Source of the DNA: Victivallaceae bacterium
GTDB taxonomy: Bacteria > Verrucomicrobiota > Lentisphaeria > Victivallales > Victivallaceae
NCBI GenBank assembly: GCA_016292515.1
Contig: JAEDIJ010000009.1
Coordinates: 1-56,621 of the forward strand
Length of the DNA: 56,621 bases
Direction: 5' to 3'
In this document: one piece after another, positions 22,990 to 31,948 of the stretch
Layout of the letters: each line of letters starts with the position of its first letter
How positions within the stretch are numbered: position 1 is the stretch's first letter
Notes under the pieces: generated by a model
Told to the model about the DNA's origin: nothing
Databases searched by the model: none
What the model saw: only the letters and a program-made list of their open reading frames with translations
Made by a program: the position numbers and the translations under genes

Positions 22990-24594
22990 CTATTTCAATT
23001 CCGCGTCGGTTTCGGGATCGACCAAGCGGAAATTTTCCCGGTGAAGCGCCGGATCGGCGCGAAAACTCAATTCGTGATGATATTTCGCTTCCAATTCATC
23101 CAGGAAGCCGGAATCCTCACTGCGCAGTTGCGCAAGCACTTCGGGATGCATATAGATGCGGATCGGGATCCCCTTGTACTTGCGGTCGCGCAAAACGGCG
23201 GTGAGACGCCGCTGGATCTCCGCGCTCATCGTGACGACCGATTTGATCAATCCCGTGCCGGAGCAGTAAGGGCAGGGGGTGTAAATCTGATCCTGAATGC
23301 TCTCGTGCTCGCGCTGACGGGTCATTTCCATCAATCCGAAACGGCTCAGCGGCAAAACTTTGGTCTTGGCGCGGTCGTCCTTGACCAGTTTTTTCATCGT
23401 CCGGTGCAATTCGTCGCGGTCTTTGCTCGAACGCATATCGATGAAGTCGATGACGACGAGCCCGCCGACGTTGCGCAGACGCAGTTGCCGGGCGATCTCC
23501 TCCGCCGCTTCAAGATTGGTATTCAAGATGAAATCGGGTTGATCGGTGCCGTTTTTGCCGCGTCCGGAGTTGACGTCGATCGCGATCAGCGCCTCGGTCT
23601 CGTCGATGACGATCGCGCCGCCGCCCGGCAGTTTGACTTCCCGCTGAAAAACCGATTTCAACTGTTCGTTGACGTGGTAGTAATCGTAGATCGGCTCGCT
23701 TTTGTCGTAGAAATCGACTTTGGAGGCGAGTTTTTTTGCGCCGCAGCGTTTCAATGTTTCGACAATGCGCTTTTTGGCGTCCTTGTCGTCGACGACGATG
23801 CCGCCGTCGATCTCGTCGGTCATGAAATCGCGGATGGTGCGCTCGATGAGGGTCGGCTCGGTCAAGAGCAAATGCGGCGCGCTGAAACTGTCCATATCGC
23901 GCTCGATATTCGTCCACGAGTCGAGCAGAAGTTCAAGATCGTTTTTGAAAAACGCCGCTTTCTGCCCCTCTCCGGCGGTACGGCAGATCATTCCCATTCC
24001 CTCCGGGATCTCCAACTGGGAGAGGACTTTGCGCAAACGCTCGCGCTCCGGCGCGCTTTCGATCCGGGTGGAAAGCCCGATGTGGTCGTTGTAGGGCATC
24101 AGCACCAGATAGCGACCGGGGATCGAAATGTCGGTCGTCACGCGCGCGCCTTTGGTGCTGATCGGCGCCTTGACTACCTGAACGAGGATCTCCATTCCCG
24201 GTTTGAAAATGTTGGGGATATCCGCCGCCGTGATCTTGCCGGAGCGGCGGAGCGTTTCGGCATTGCCCTTGCTGTCGGGACGCTTGGCGTTGCGCTTGCG
24301 GCGCTTGGCGGCGATTTTTTCGACTTCCTGCTGATACTGTTCGGCGAGGTCGCTGTATCCGGGGAGCATTTCCTGAAAATGCAAAAAGGCGTTTTTCTGC
24401 GCTCCGATATCGACGAATGCCGCCTGCAACAGCATATCCAGATTGACGATCCTGCCGAGAAAGATGTCCCCGACTTTTGGGGTCTTGTCGTCGCGCTCGA
24501 TCTGATACTCCTCGAGCCTGCCTCCGTGCAACAACGCGAAACGCCGTTCGACGCGGTCGCAGTTGAGCACGATGGTCTTTTTTGATTTTTCCAT
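22990..24594 (-). CDS. rng: Ribonuclease E/G
   Basis: The product has 534 residues. This is the catalytic core of the RNase E/G family, which matures rRNA ends and decays mRNA. An S1-like RNA-binding region (about 38-135, GDIFLGRIVNLDMLLQAAFVDIG) is followed by the metal-binding catalytic aspartates in AIDVNSGRG and VVIDFIDMR. The zinc-link cysteines are in CPYCSGTG. There is no long C-terminal degradosome scaffold, so it is nearer RNase G. A basic insert near residue 95 (KRRKRNAKR) interrupts the S1 region. The gene lies 21 bases after fmt. Confidence 0.93.
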   Translation of the reverse strand: MEKSKKTIVLNCDRVERRFALLHGGRLEEYQIERDDKTPKVGDIFLGRIVNLDMLLQAAFVDIGAQKNAFLHFQEMLPGYSDLAEQYQQEVEKIAAKRRKRNAKRPDSKGNAETLRRSGKITAADIPNIFKPGMEILVQVVKAPISTKGARVTTDISIPGRYLVLMPYNDHIGLSTRIESAPERERLRKVLSQLEIPEGMGMICRTAGEGQKAAFFKNDLELLLDSWTNIERDMDSFSAPHLLLTEPTLIERTIRDFMTDEIDGGIVVDDKDAKKRIVETLKRCGAKKLASKVDFYDKSEPIYDYYHVNEQLKSVFQREVKLPGGGAIVIDETEALIAIDVNSGRGKNGTDQPDFILNTNLEAAEEIARQLRLRNVGGLVVIDFIDMRSSKDRDELHRTMKKLVKDDRAKTKVLPLSRFGLMEMTRQREHESIQDQIYTPCPYCSGTGLIKSVVTMSAEIQRRLTAVLRDRKYKGIPIRIYMHPEVLAQLRSEDSGFLDELEAKYHHELSFRADPALHRENFRLVDPETDAELK

Positions 24595-24615
24595 AATGTA
24601 TTCCTGATAAAATGG

Positions 24616-25584
24616 TTATTCACGACCGGGAATTTCACTTCCCGGGGAAAAGCTGACTTCGCCGCGCCGTCCGTTGCGGTACGCCGCGCCCGGCATCGCC
24701 TTGCCGCCGGAGGGGATCACTTCGTCGAGTTGCAAGGCACCGCTTCCGCAACCGATGCAAAGTTGATTTTTTGGCGTACCTGAAACCATCTCTCCGGGAT
24801 TTCCCGCAAGGTCTTCGCGCAAGGTGACGCGGGAAATGCCGACACGCGTTCCCGTCGCCGCTTCGACGGCGAAAGCACCCGGCCAGTCGTGGTAGGCGCG
24901 GACTTTGGCGGCGATATTTCGGGCACTTTCACGCCAGTTGATCGCCGCGTCGCTTTTGGCGATCTTGCCGCAGACGACGACGTCTCCTGATTGCGGCACG
25001 CCGGGAAGTTCGCCCGACAGGATTTTGAGCAGCGTCTCATCGAGATGCCGCGCCGCCGTTTCGGCGAGCTCCGCCTCCAATTCGTCGGCGTATTCCGTGC
25101 CGTCGAGTTTCCGGCGGAAAACCCGGTAGATGTCTCCGGCGTCGAGCGCGGGAGCGACCTGCATATAGCAGACGCCCGTTTCGCCGTCCTGATTCAAGAC
25201 CGCTTGAACGACGGGGGAGGCACCCCGGTAACGCGGCAACAGCGAGGGGTGGACGTTGACGCAACCGAATTTCGGCAAGGCGAGGATGTCGCGGCGCAGG
25301 ATCTGCCCGAAAGAAACGACGAGGATGATATCCGGCGCAAGTGCCTTGACGCGTTCAAGATAAGCGGCATCGTTGACGTTGGGAACTTCCTCCAAGGCGA
25401 CGCCGAGCGTTTCCGCGAAACTTTTCGCGGCAGTCGGCAACAGTTTTTTGCCCCGCTTGCCCGGTTTGGAAACACCGGTCGCGCCGCCGACGAAATCCAA
25501 TGTTTCCGACTGGCGGAGCGCCGTGAGAAACGGAATGGCGAGTTTCCCGGAGCCAAGCAGATAAATTTTCGGTTTGTCGTTCAA
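24616..25584 (-). CDS. fmt: Methionyl-tRNA formyltransferase
   Basis: The product has 322 residues. It formylates initiator Met-tRNA using 10-formyltetrahydrofolate. The N-terminal Rossmann domain carries NVHPSLLPRYRGASPV with the catalytic Asn and His, and DAGDIYRVF with the catalytic Asp. The C-terminal domain (about 205-310) is the OB-like tRNA-binding part. It is the first gene of a three-gene minus-strand run. Its promoter (25627-25654) overlaps face to face with that of folK. The usual neighbour def is not here. Confidence 0.95.
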   Translation of the reverse strand: MNDKPKIYLLGSGKLAIPFLTALRQSETLDFVGGATGVSKPGKRGKKLLPTAAKSFAETLGVALEEVPNVNDAAYLERVKALAPDIILVVSFGQILRRDILALPKFGCVNVHPSLLPRYRGASPVVQAVLNQDGETGVCYMQVAPALDAGDIYRVFRRKLDGTEYADELEAELAETAARHLDETLLKILSGELPGVPQSGDVVVCGKIAKSDAAINWRESARNIAAKVRAYHDWPGAFAVEAATGTRVGISRVTLREDLAGNPGEMVSGTPKNQLCIGCGSGALQLDEVIPSGGKAMPGAAYRNGRRGEVSFSPGSEIPGRE

Positions 25585-25593
25585 AAGGACACC

Positions 25594-25622
25594 TTGTAAA
25601 ATGATTCAGAAATGGTTATATT
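25594..25622 (+). promoter_or_regulatory. Promoter of folK
   Basis: TTGTAA (25594-25599) and TATATT (25617-25622) are 17 bases apart, about 40 bases before the folK GTG. Confidence 0.5.
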
Positions 25623-25626
25623 CTAT

Positions 25627-25654
25627 AATATACCTTAAAAAGCGGAATTTGCGA
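25627..25654 (-). promoter_or_regulatory. Promoter of fmt
   Basis: On the minus strand TCGCAA (25654-25649) and TATATT (25632-25627) are 16 bases apart. The -10 boxes of fmt and folK are only four bases apart, so the two promoters should compete. Confidence 0.5.
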
Positions 25655-25661
25655 GAAAATT

Positions 25662-26129
25662 GTGACGGTTTTTCATAAAATTGCATTGTCGCTCGGCGGC
25701 GATCTCGGCGATACGGAAAAATATTTCGACTTCGCCTGCCGGCAATTGACGGAATCGGGAGTTGCCGCGCTCGTGCGCAGTTCAGTCTACCGGACAAAAC
25801 CGGTCGATTGTGAACCGGGGACGCCGGATTTCCTCAACTGCGCCGTGACCGGAGTGTGGCAGAAATCCGCACTTGAATTGCTCAATGTCACCCAAAAAAT
25901 CGAACGCGATGCCGGACGTCCGCAACTTCATTCAAGTCGTCAGGCGCGCACGCTTGACTGCGATCTGATCCTCTTTGATGAAACAACGCTTGATCTGCCG
26001 GAATTGAAAATCCCGCATCCCCGCGCGAAGTTGCGGCGCTTCGTCCTGGAACCGCTTGCGGAAATCGCTCCCGACTGGCATTTCCCCGACGGGGAAAGCG
26101 TCGCGGACGCGTTGAAAAAAGTTTTATAA
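25662..26129 (+). CDS. folK: 2-amino-4-hydroxy-6-hydroxymethyldihydropteridine diphosphokinase
   Basis: The product has 155 residues from a GTG start. It transfers pyrophosphate from ATP to the pterin in folate synthesis. Typical motifs are LSLGGDLGD (about 9-17), the RTLDCDLILFD magnesium-binding aspartates (about 96-106) and IPHPRAKLRRFVLEPL. No better in-frame start was found. The gene stands alone on the plus strand between two minus-strand runs. Its last six bases overlap the end of the HNH gene. Confidence 0.92.
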   Translation: MTVFHKIALSLGGDLGDTEKYFDFACRQLTESGVAALVRSSVYRTKPVDCEPGTPDFLNCAVTGVWQKSALELLNVTQKIERDAGRPQLHSSRQARTLDCDLILFDETTLDLPELKIPHPRAKLRRFVLEPLAEIAPDWHFPDGESVADALKKVL

Positions 26130-26426
26130 CTCGCCCGATTTTTCCAATTCGTCGAGCAATTGCTCCGCCGGCGTCAGACAACTTTTCGTCCGGTTGCAGT
26201 TGCGGCAGGAAACGACGAGATTGCCTTTGGTACTGCGTCCGCCGCGGGCGACAGGGATGATGTGATCGAGCGTCAACTCCTCCGGAGAAAAGCGTTTCCC
26301 GCAGTAATGGCAGATGCCCTGTTGCAGTAAGTTGCGGAAATAAGGCGTCTTGCGCAATTCCCGCGCCTTGGCGCGTTCACGCTTGATGTGCGCTTCACTG
26401 GCGGTGGCGGTGACGAAATCGTCCAT
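26124..26426 (-). CDS. Small HNH endonuclease
   Basis: The product has 100 residues from ATG 26426. A longer frame back to 26570 runs into the kinase gene and has no family likeness. Zinc-finger cysteines CHYC and CRNC bracket the HNH core LDHIIPVARGG...NLVVSCRNCN. The N-terminal half is a basic helix (KRERAKARELRK). Such free-standing HNH proteins cut DNA, but their targets are mostly unknown. Its start overlaps the NahK stop (ATGA), so it is translated with a sugar-nucleotide operon, an unusual partner. It has no phage or restriction neighbours. Confidence 0.85.
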   Translation of the reverse strand: MDDFVTATASEAHIKRERAKARELRKTPYFRNLLQQGICHYCGKRFSPEELTLDHIIPVARGGRSTKGNLVVSCRNCNRTKSCLTPAEQLLDELEKSGEL

Positions 26427-27523
26427 CAGATCAGCGACTTCATCTTTTCCATCTGCGACTCGATCGACACGACCATTTTGAACTGGTTGCGGGCGCGGTC
26501 GAGATTCTGATCGGGACGATGGATCTTGAAATAGGTGTCGCCGTTGATGTAATCGGCGAGGAAACGGCATCCGATCTCCAACGTGATGAGTTTGCCGGCA
26601 AAGGGGAGCATCTCCTTTTCGGCGGCGGTCAGGAGATCGCCGGCACCTTGAAGATAGCCTTTTACCAACGCTTCGTACATATCGAAGCGCATCTCCACCT
26701 TGTTCAAATCGACTTCGTCCTCGTCGGCGGGATTGGTCGCGCTGCGCACCATGTCGCCGAAATCGTAGAGCGACAGCCCCGGCATCACGGTGTCGAGGTC
26801 GAGCACGCAGAGCGCGTTGCCGGAAAGGTCGTCGATCAGAATGTTGTTGGCTTTGGTATCGTTGTGGGTGATGCGCTCCGGAATGGCACCCTCCTTGTGG
26901 AGTTTCAGCAGAAGTCCCGCTTCGTCGCGGCGGCTCATCACAAAGTCGATCTCCCTGGCAACGCTTTTGGCGCGTCCTTTGACGTCGGCTTTGATGGCGG
27001 CTTCCAGTTGCCCGATCCGTTTCGGCGTGTCGTGAAAGTCGGGAATGGCCTCAAAGAGCCGTTTGCCCGGCAGATCGATCAACTGCTTCTGAAATTCACC
27101 GAATCCCTCGGCGACGCGGAAAGCCTGTTCGGTATTTTCCAATACCTCGTAAGCGCGGGCGTGCTCCACAAAAACGTAGGCGCGCCAGCAGTCGCCGTTG
27201 TCGTCGAAAACATACGGTTTGTTTTCCGGCGTGCGGAGCAGACGAAGCGTCCGTTTGCGGGTTTCCATATGGGCTTCGCGGATCTTGTGCAGGATATGCG
27301 AAGTGACCCGGTCGACGTTTTCCATCACCTTGACCGGCTCGGTGAAAACGTTTTTGTTGATTTTCTGCAACGTGTAGTGCAGACGGATCCCGCCCTGGTC
27401 AAACGTCAACTGAAACGTGTCGTTGACGTGACCGCAACCGAAAGGCACCGCGACCAGAAAGTCGCCGTAGACGATGAATTGATTGATGATCGACGCGATC
27501 TCTTTTTGCGAACGGTTCGGCAT
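26426..27523 (-). CDS. nahK: N-acetylhexosamine 1-kinase (NahK family)
   Basis: The product has 365 residues, a choline/aminoglycoside-kinase fold. It resembles bifidobacterial NahK along its length as I recall that family: YGDFLVAVPFGCGHVNDTFQ, LQKINKNVF, RAYVFVEH, FHDTPKRI, RITHNDTKANNILID (catalytic Asp), CVLDLDTVMPG (Mg-binding Asp), LYDFGDMVR and LEIGCRFLADYINGD. NahK phosphorylates GlcNAc or GalNAc at carbon 1 without prior 6-phosphorylation. The nucleotidyltransferase encoded 17 bases upstream would turn the 1-phosphate into a UDP-sugar. The symbol is by family resemblance. Confidence 0.85.
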   Translation of the reverse strand: MPNRSQKEIASIINQFIVYGDFLVAVPFGCGHVNDTFQLTFDQGGIRLHYTLQKINKNVFTEPVKVMENVDRVTSHILHKIREAHMETRKRTLRLLRTPENKPYVFDDNGDCWRAYVFVEHARAYEVLENTEQAFRVAEGFGEFQKQLIDLPGKRLFEAIPDFHDTPKRIGQLEAAIKADVKGRAKSVAREIDFVMSRRDEAGLLLKLHKEGAIPERITHNDTKANNILIDDLSGNALCVLDLDTVMPGLSLYDFGDMVRSATNPADEDEVDLNKVEMRFDMYEALVKGYLQGAGDLLTAAEKEMLPFAGKLITLEIGCRFLADYINGDTYFKIHRPDQNLDRARNQFKMVVSIESQMEKMKSLI

Positions 27524-27540
27524 CGGGCGTACTCCTTATT

Positions 27541-28464
27541 TCAGGAGAAAAGCGATTTCGGATACTTGCCGCTGTCGACAAGATCCTGCAACGCCGTTTG
27601 AACGAGCGGACGGTCTTCGCGGTAGGTGACACCGAACCAGCTGTCGCGGCTCGTGCGCATCGCGATCTCGGCTTTGCCGGTATGGATCAACGTATCGACG
27701 AGCGCGGGCAGATAGAATTCGCTTTTCATTTCGGTACCGCGCCGACGCAGAAATTCCTCGAAGTTGGCTTCGATCTCGCCGACGATCTCGGGCATGAAGC
27801 CCCAGGAATTCATCGAGACGAGTTCATTGCCGGTGAAAACGACTTCCGAGCCGTCTTCCTGCTCGCTGATGACTTTGCCGTCGCGGCGGAAAATTTTGGT
27901 ATTTTCGACCACTTTGGCGAGATTTCCGTTGCTCGACGTGCAGATGCCGCGCGAGACGGAACCGTTTTCACTCAACGTGTTGCTGAGGATGAACGCCGCG
28001 ATGCAGCCGCGGATCTTATCCGACTCCGGCGCGTTGGCGAGATAATTCGCCAACTGGCGGTAACTGTCGGCGCCGTAGAAATCGTCGGCGTTGATGACGG
28101 CAAAAGGCGTGTTGAGCAGTTTGCGCGCGGCGTAGACGGCGTGTCCCGTTCCCCACGGTTTCTGCCGCCCATCGGGAACGGTGAAACTTCCCGGCAGGTC
28201 GTCGAGGCTCTGAAAGGCGTATTCCACGTTGACGTGATCGGCGTAACGCGCACCGATCTGCCGTTTGAAATCCTCTTCAAAATCCTTGCGGATGATGAAA
28301 ACGACCCGGTTGAATCCGGCGCGCAAGGCGTCGAAAACGGAGTAATCCATAATGGTTTCGCCGGAAGGTCCCAGGGGATCGAGTTGTTTCAACCCTCCGT
28401 AACGGCTTCCCATACCGGCGGCGAGAACGAGCAGAGTCAAATCTTTTTTCATCGAAAAATCCAT
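27541..28464 (-). CDS. Nucleotidyltransferase, probable UDP-HexNAc pyrophosphorylase-like
   Basis: The product has 307 residues from ATG 28464; a TTG seven codons earlier or an ATG four codons later are alternatives. The nucleotide-binding start is LAAGMGSRYGGLKQLDPLGP, and the metal Asp lies in VINADDFYG. This is the NTP_transferase fold used for sugar-1-phosphates. It precedes nahK, and this pairing is known as a salvage route making UDP-GlcNAc/GalNAc from free N-acetylhexosamines. The sugar specificity is inferred. The promoter is at 28504-28532. Confidence 0.82.
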   Translation of the reverse strand: MDFSMKKDLTLLVLAAGMGSRYGGLKQLDPLGPSGETIMDYSVFDALRAGFNRVVFIIRKDFEEDFKRQIGARYADHVNVEYAFQSLDDLPGSFTVPDGRQKPWGTGHAVYAARKLLNTPFAVINADDFYGADSYRQLANYLANAPESDKIRGCIAAFILSNTLSENGSVSRGICTSSNGNLAKVVENTKIFRRDGKVISEQEDGSEVVFTGNELVSMNSWGFMPEIVGEIEANFEEFLRRRGTEMKSEFYLPALVDTLIHTGKAEIAMRTSRDSWFGVTYREDRPLVQTALQDLVDSGKYPKSLFS

Positions 28465-28503
28465 TTCTTTTGTTGAAAAGTCCAATTGCGTTTTCTATAA
28501 TAT

Positions 28504-28532
28504 AATATACTTTAATGCCGCACTCTTTGCAA
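28504..28532 (-). promoter_or_regulatory. Promoter of the nucleotidyltransferase-nahK-HNH operon
   Basis: On the minus strand TTGCAA (28532-28527) and TATATT (28509-28504) are exactly 17 bases apart. It lies between the uppS stop and the nucleotidyltransferase start. Confidence 0.65.
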
Positions 28533-28540
28533 ATCAAACT

Positions 28541-29233
28541 TCACTTTTTCGCGGTGACGTCGCCGAAACGGCGGTTGCGGTTTTCAAAGGCATCGAGCGC
28601 TTTTTTGAGTTCCGCCTCGTCAAATGCGGGCCAGTGAACCAGCGAAACGTAAAGTTCCGAGTAGGAAAGTTCCCACAAAAGGAAGTTGCTCAAACGCATT
28701 TCGCCGCTCGTGCGGATCATCAGATCGGGATCGGGGATATCCGGCGCGTAAAGATAACGGCTGAATGTTTCTTCGTCGATTTTTGCCGGACGATCGGGGT
28801 CTTGGAGCAGGGCGTTGACCGCATCGACGATTTCGGCGCGGCCACCGTAACTGAGGGCGAGATTGAGCGTCAGTTTGTCGTTGTTTTTGGTCTTGTCGAT
28901 CGCCTGCAACAACGCTTTGCGGGCGACGGGAGGCAGATCGTCGGTGCGCCCGACGGTGCGGAGCCGGATGCCGTTTTCGACCATCGCCGCGATGCGGCTT
29001 TTGCAGAAAACGGGGATCAGATTCATCAGAAAATTCACTTCCGGTGCCGGACGTTTCCAATTTTCGGTGCTGAATGCGTAGAGCGTCAGATAGCGGACAC
29101 CGTATTTCGCCGCGGCTTCCGCGATTTTTCCGATATTTTCCGCACCGGCGCGGTGTCCTTCGCTGCGGGAAAGTCCGCGCTGTTGCGCCCAACGGCCGTT
29201 GCCGTCCATGATGATGGCAAGATGATTTACCAT
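28541..29233 (-). CDS. uppS: Undecaprenyl diphosphate synthase
   Basis: The product has 230 residues. This cis-prenyltransferase adds isopentenyl units to farnesyl diphosphate to make the lipid carrier of cell-wall synthesis. The motifs are AIIMDGNGRWA (catalytic Asp), GHRAG, LTLYAFSTENW and SGEMRLSNFLLWELSYSELY with the E..LS..LLW pattern. It is the last gene of the proB-miaB-ispH-dxs-uppS run, four bases after dxs, and so sits with two genes of the pathway that makes its substrate. Confidence 0.95.
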   Translation of the reverse strand: MVNHLAIIMDGNGRWAQQRGLSRSEGHRAGAENIGKIAEAAAKYGVRYLTLYAFSTENWKRPAPEVNFLMNLIPVFCKSRIAAMVENGIRLRTVGRTDDLPPVARKALLQAIDKTKNNDKLTLNLALSYGGRAEIVDAVNALLQDPDRPAKIDEETFSRYLYAPDIPDPDLMIRTSGEMRLSNFLLWELSYSELYVSLVHWPAFDEAELKKALDAFENRNRRFGDVTAKK

Positions 29234-29237
29234 TTTT

Positions 29238-31076
29238 TTACTCCGGGATCGTGGTTAAGAAATTTTTTGCCCGCGCCGCGACACTGGCGGCATCGAGCTG
29301 ATATTGCATTTTGATTTGATCGGTGTTGCCGTGCGGGATCGGAGAATCTATACTCCAACCGCACCGTAAAAGAGGTACGTGCCGGATGGCGGAAAGCGTT
29401 TCCTCCAAGGCGGCGCCGAGACCGCCCGACGTATGGTGATCTTCCAGCGTCACCGTCGGGATCGCGGCGAAACGCCGGGCGAGTCCGATATCAAAAGGTT
29501 TGACGAAACGTGCGTTGATGACGGTCGCTTGGATCCCCGATCCCGCGAGGATCTCCGCACTTTCGAGCGCGGTCTGCGTCATCGTGCCGAGTGCCCAGAT
29601 GACGAGATCTTTTCCCTCGCGCAAAACTTCCGCCTTGCCGCGCTCGATCGGGGAGGGGATGCGCTCGCAACGGGAAGTTCCGCGCGGATAGCGGATCACC
29701 GCAGGCGTGTTGACCGTCATCAGATAATCGAGCATCGCTTTCAACTCCAACTCCGTCGCCGGGGCGAGGATCTCCATATTCGGCATTTGCCGCAGGAAAC
29801 CGAGATCGTAGATGCCGTGGTGCGTCGGACCGTCGGCGACGATCCCCGCGCGGTCGAGCGCAAAAATGACGGGAAGTTTCGCCAACGCGACGTCGTGATA
29901 AATGTTGTCCAACGCGCGTTGCGCAAAAGTCGAGTAAAGCGCGACGACGACGCGGCGGTGCGCCATCGCCAGTCCCGCCGCATACGCGACGGCGTGCTCC
30001 TCCTCGATGCCGACGTCGTGACAGCGTTCGGGGTAGGCGTTTTTGAAAGGGGTAAGCCCCGTGCCGTCGAGCATCGAAGCGGTGATCGCTTCCAATTCCG
30101 GATGCGTTTTGCCGAGTTCGGTCAATTTTTCGCCGAAAGCCTTGCTGAAACTCGTCGAAGAAGATTTTTTCATTTCTCCGGTTACGGGATCGCAACCGCC
30201 GATCCCGTGGTAGAGTTCCGGATCTTTTTCGGCAAAGGGGCATCCCTTGCCTTTTTGCGTGATGACGTGGACGAGGACGGGCCCGTTGATGTTGTCGCGC
30301 ACCTGGCGGAAAAGCGGGATCAATTCGGCGAGATCGTGGCCGTGCACCGGACCGATGTAGCGGACGCCCAATTCCTGAAAAATGGTACTGGGCGGCATCA
30401 ATGCCGATTTGAGAAAATCGTCGATTTTGTCGGCGGCACGGTAAAGCGTTTTATGCGTTTGCAGAAAAAGCCGGACTTTTTCTTTCAGCCGATTGTAACG
30501 CGCACCGGAAATGATGCGGCTGAGATAACGGGCGGTCGCACCGACGTTTCGGGCGATCGCCATATTGTTGTCGTTGAGGATGATGACAAGATTTTTCCGT
30601 CCGGCGGCGGAAGTCAGTCCCTCCCACGAAACACCGCAAGTCATCGCGCCGTCGCCGAGGAGCGCGATCACCTTGCCGGGGACGGCATTGGCGGCGCGCC
30701 CGTCGGCAAGTCCGACCGCCTGCGAAATGGCGACCCCCGCATGACCGCTGATGCCGGTGTCGGCACTTGATTCCAGCGGGGAGGGGAATCCGGAAATACC
30801 TCCTTTTTGACGCAACGTGGCGAACTCGGCGGCGCGTCCCGTGAGAAGTTTGTGCGCCAACGCCTGATGTCCGACGTCGAAAACCAGCGGTTCCGCCGGA
30901 ATGTCAAAGACGTAATGCAACGCCGTGATCACTTCGACGCACCCCAAACTGGAAGAAAGATGCCCCCCGTTTGCGGCGACGGTGCGGATGATTTCCTGCC
31001 GCATATCGGCGCATAATTTTTCCAGTTGCGCAATATCGAAACGTTTGAAATCCGCTTTTTCCGGTATTTCGATCAT
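29238..31076 (-). CDS. dxs: 1-deoxy-D-xylulose-5-phosphate synthase
   Basis: The product has 612 residues from ATG 31076. A longer frame to 31319 is only the shadow of ispH. DXS joins pyruvate and glyceraldehyde-3-phosphate, using thiamine diphosphate, at the entry of the MEP pathway. The thiamine motif GDGAMTCGVSWEG to LNDNNMAI, the catalytic His region GHQALAH, YIGPVHGHD, and DRAGIVADGPTHHG in the second half are all present. The start overlaps the ispH stop (ATGA), so the first and last MEP enzymes are made together. Confidence 0.95.
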   Translation of the reverse strand: MIEIPEKADFKRFDIAQLEKLCADMRQEIIRTVAANGGHLSSSLGCVEVITALHYVFDIPAEPLVFDVGHQALAHKLLTGRAAEFATLRQKGGISGFPSPLESSADTGISGHAGVAISQAVGLADGRAANAVPGKVIALLGDGAMTCGVSWEGLTSAAGRKNLVIILNDNNMAIARNVGATARYLSRIISGARYNRLKEKVRLFLQTHKTLYRAADKIDDFLKSALMPPSTIFQELGVRYIGPVHGHDLAELIPLFRQVRDNINGPVLVHVITQKGKGCPFAEKDPELYHGIGGCDPVTGEMKKSSSTSFSKAFGEKLTELGKTHPELEAITASMLDGTGLTPFKNAYPERCHDVGIEEEHAVAYAAGLAMAHRRVVVALYSTFAQRALDNIYHDVALAKLPVIFALDRAGIVADGPTHHGIYDLGFLRQMPNMEILAPATELELKAMLDYLMTVNTPAVIRYPRGTSRCERIPSPIERGKAEVLREGKDLVIWALGTMTQTALESAEILAGSGIQATVINARFVKPFDIGLARRFAAIPTVTLEDHHTSGGLGAALEETLSAIRHVPLLRCGWSIDSPIPHGNTDQIKMQYQLDAASVAARAKNFLTTIPE

Positions 31077-31948
31077 CGTGATTCCTCCGGGGCGGGAAAG
31101 CCCATAGTCAACAGCACATCGACGATCTTGCGGAGCGATCCCTCCGGGGTGCTTGCGCCGGAGGAAACGCCGACCGTTTCGGCGGCGCGAAGTTCCTCTG
31201 TCGGCAGATCTTCGATGTTTTCGATCAAATAACTTTTTGCGCCGCAATTTGATGCGATCTCTTTGAGGCGCAATGCATTGGAACTGTGCGGAGAACCGGC
31301 GATCAGAATGATTCCGCAATTTTTCGCCAATTCCCGGACTGCCTGCTGCCGCGCCATCACGGCGTTGCAGACTCCGGCGTGATCCTCCAATTGCGGAAAA
31401 AATTCTTTCAGCTTTCCGGCGACGGCGCGGATCTCCTTTTCATTGCGCGTCGTCTGGCTCAAAAGGAGCGGACGCGTCAAATTTCTGTCAATGGCGTTGA
31501 CATCCTCCAAACGGGAAACGAAGTGGATCTTCCTTGTTCCCGCCGAGGCGGCGACGCCTTTCATTTCAGGGTGCGCCGGGTCGCCGAAAAGGATGAGATC
31601 GCGCTCCGGAGAAATCGCCGCCGCCGCTTTTTGCAACTGGCGGACGAGCGGACAGGTCGCGTCGACGAAACAAATATGACGGTTTTTTGCAGACAAAATC
31701 GTTTCCGGCGGTACGCCGTGTGCGCCAAAAAGCAACGTGGCGTCATCCGGCACCTGATCGAGCGAGTCGACAAAAACGGCGCCGCGCGCTTTCATATTTT
31801 CCGTCACGGCGCGGTTGTGCACCAATTCGTCGAGAACGTAAAGCGGCGCGCCGAAATCGCGGAGCGTTTCCTCGAAGCGCGCCAATGCGCCGCGTACCCC
31901 GGCGCAGAAACCGCGTTCGCGCCCAAGCCGGATCGGTTGTTTTTTCAT
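31073..31948 (-). CDS. ispH: 4-hydroxy-3-methylbut-2-enyl diphosphate reductase
   Basis: The product has 291 residues. This iron-sulfur enzyme releases IPP and DMAPP in the last MEP step. The three cluster cysteines are in RGFCAGV (about 15), DATCPLV (about 98) and AGVCNAV (about 193). The substrate-binding His residues lie in LVHNRAV, GAHGV and AHPEMKG, the last with the catalytic Glu. It overlaps miaB by four bases and dxs by four bases. Confidence 0.95.
   Translation of the reverse strand: MKKQPIRLGRERGFCAGVRGALARFEETLRDFGAPLYVLDELVHNRAVTENMKARGAVFVDSLDQVPDDATLLFGAHGVPPETILSAKNRHICFVDATCPLVRQLQKAAAAISPERDLILFGDPAHPEMKGVAASAGTRKIHFVSRLEDVNAIDRNLTRPLLLSQTTRNEKEIRAVAGKLKEFFPQLEDHAGVCNAVMARQQAVRELAKNCGIILIAGSPHSSNALRLKEIASNCGAKSYLIENIEDLPTEELRAAETVGVSSGASTPEGSLRKIVDVLLTMGFPAPEESR

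Noticed and set aside
29238..31319. Longer dxs start at 31319
   Set aside because: The extra 81 residues are an alternative frame of ispH; the ATG at 31076 overlaps the ispH stop and starts at the normal DXS N-terminus.
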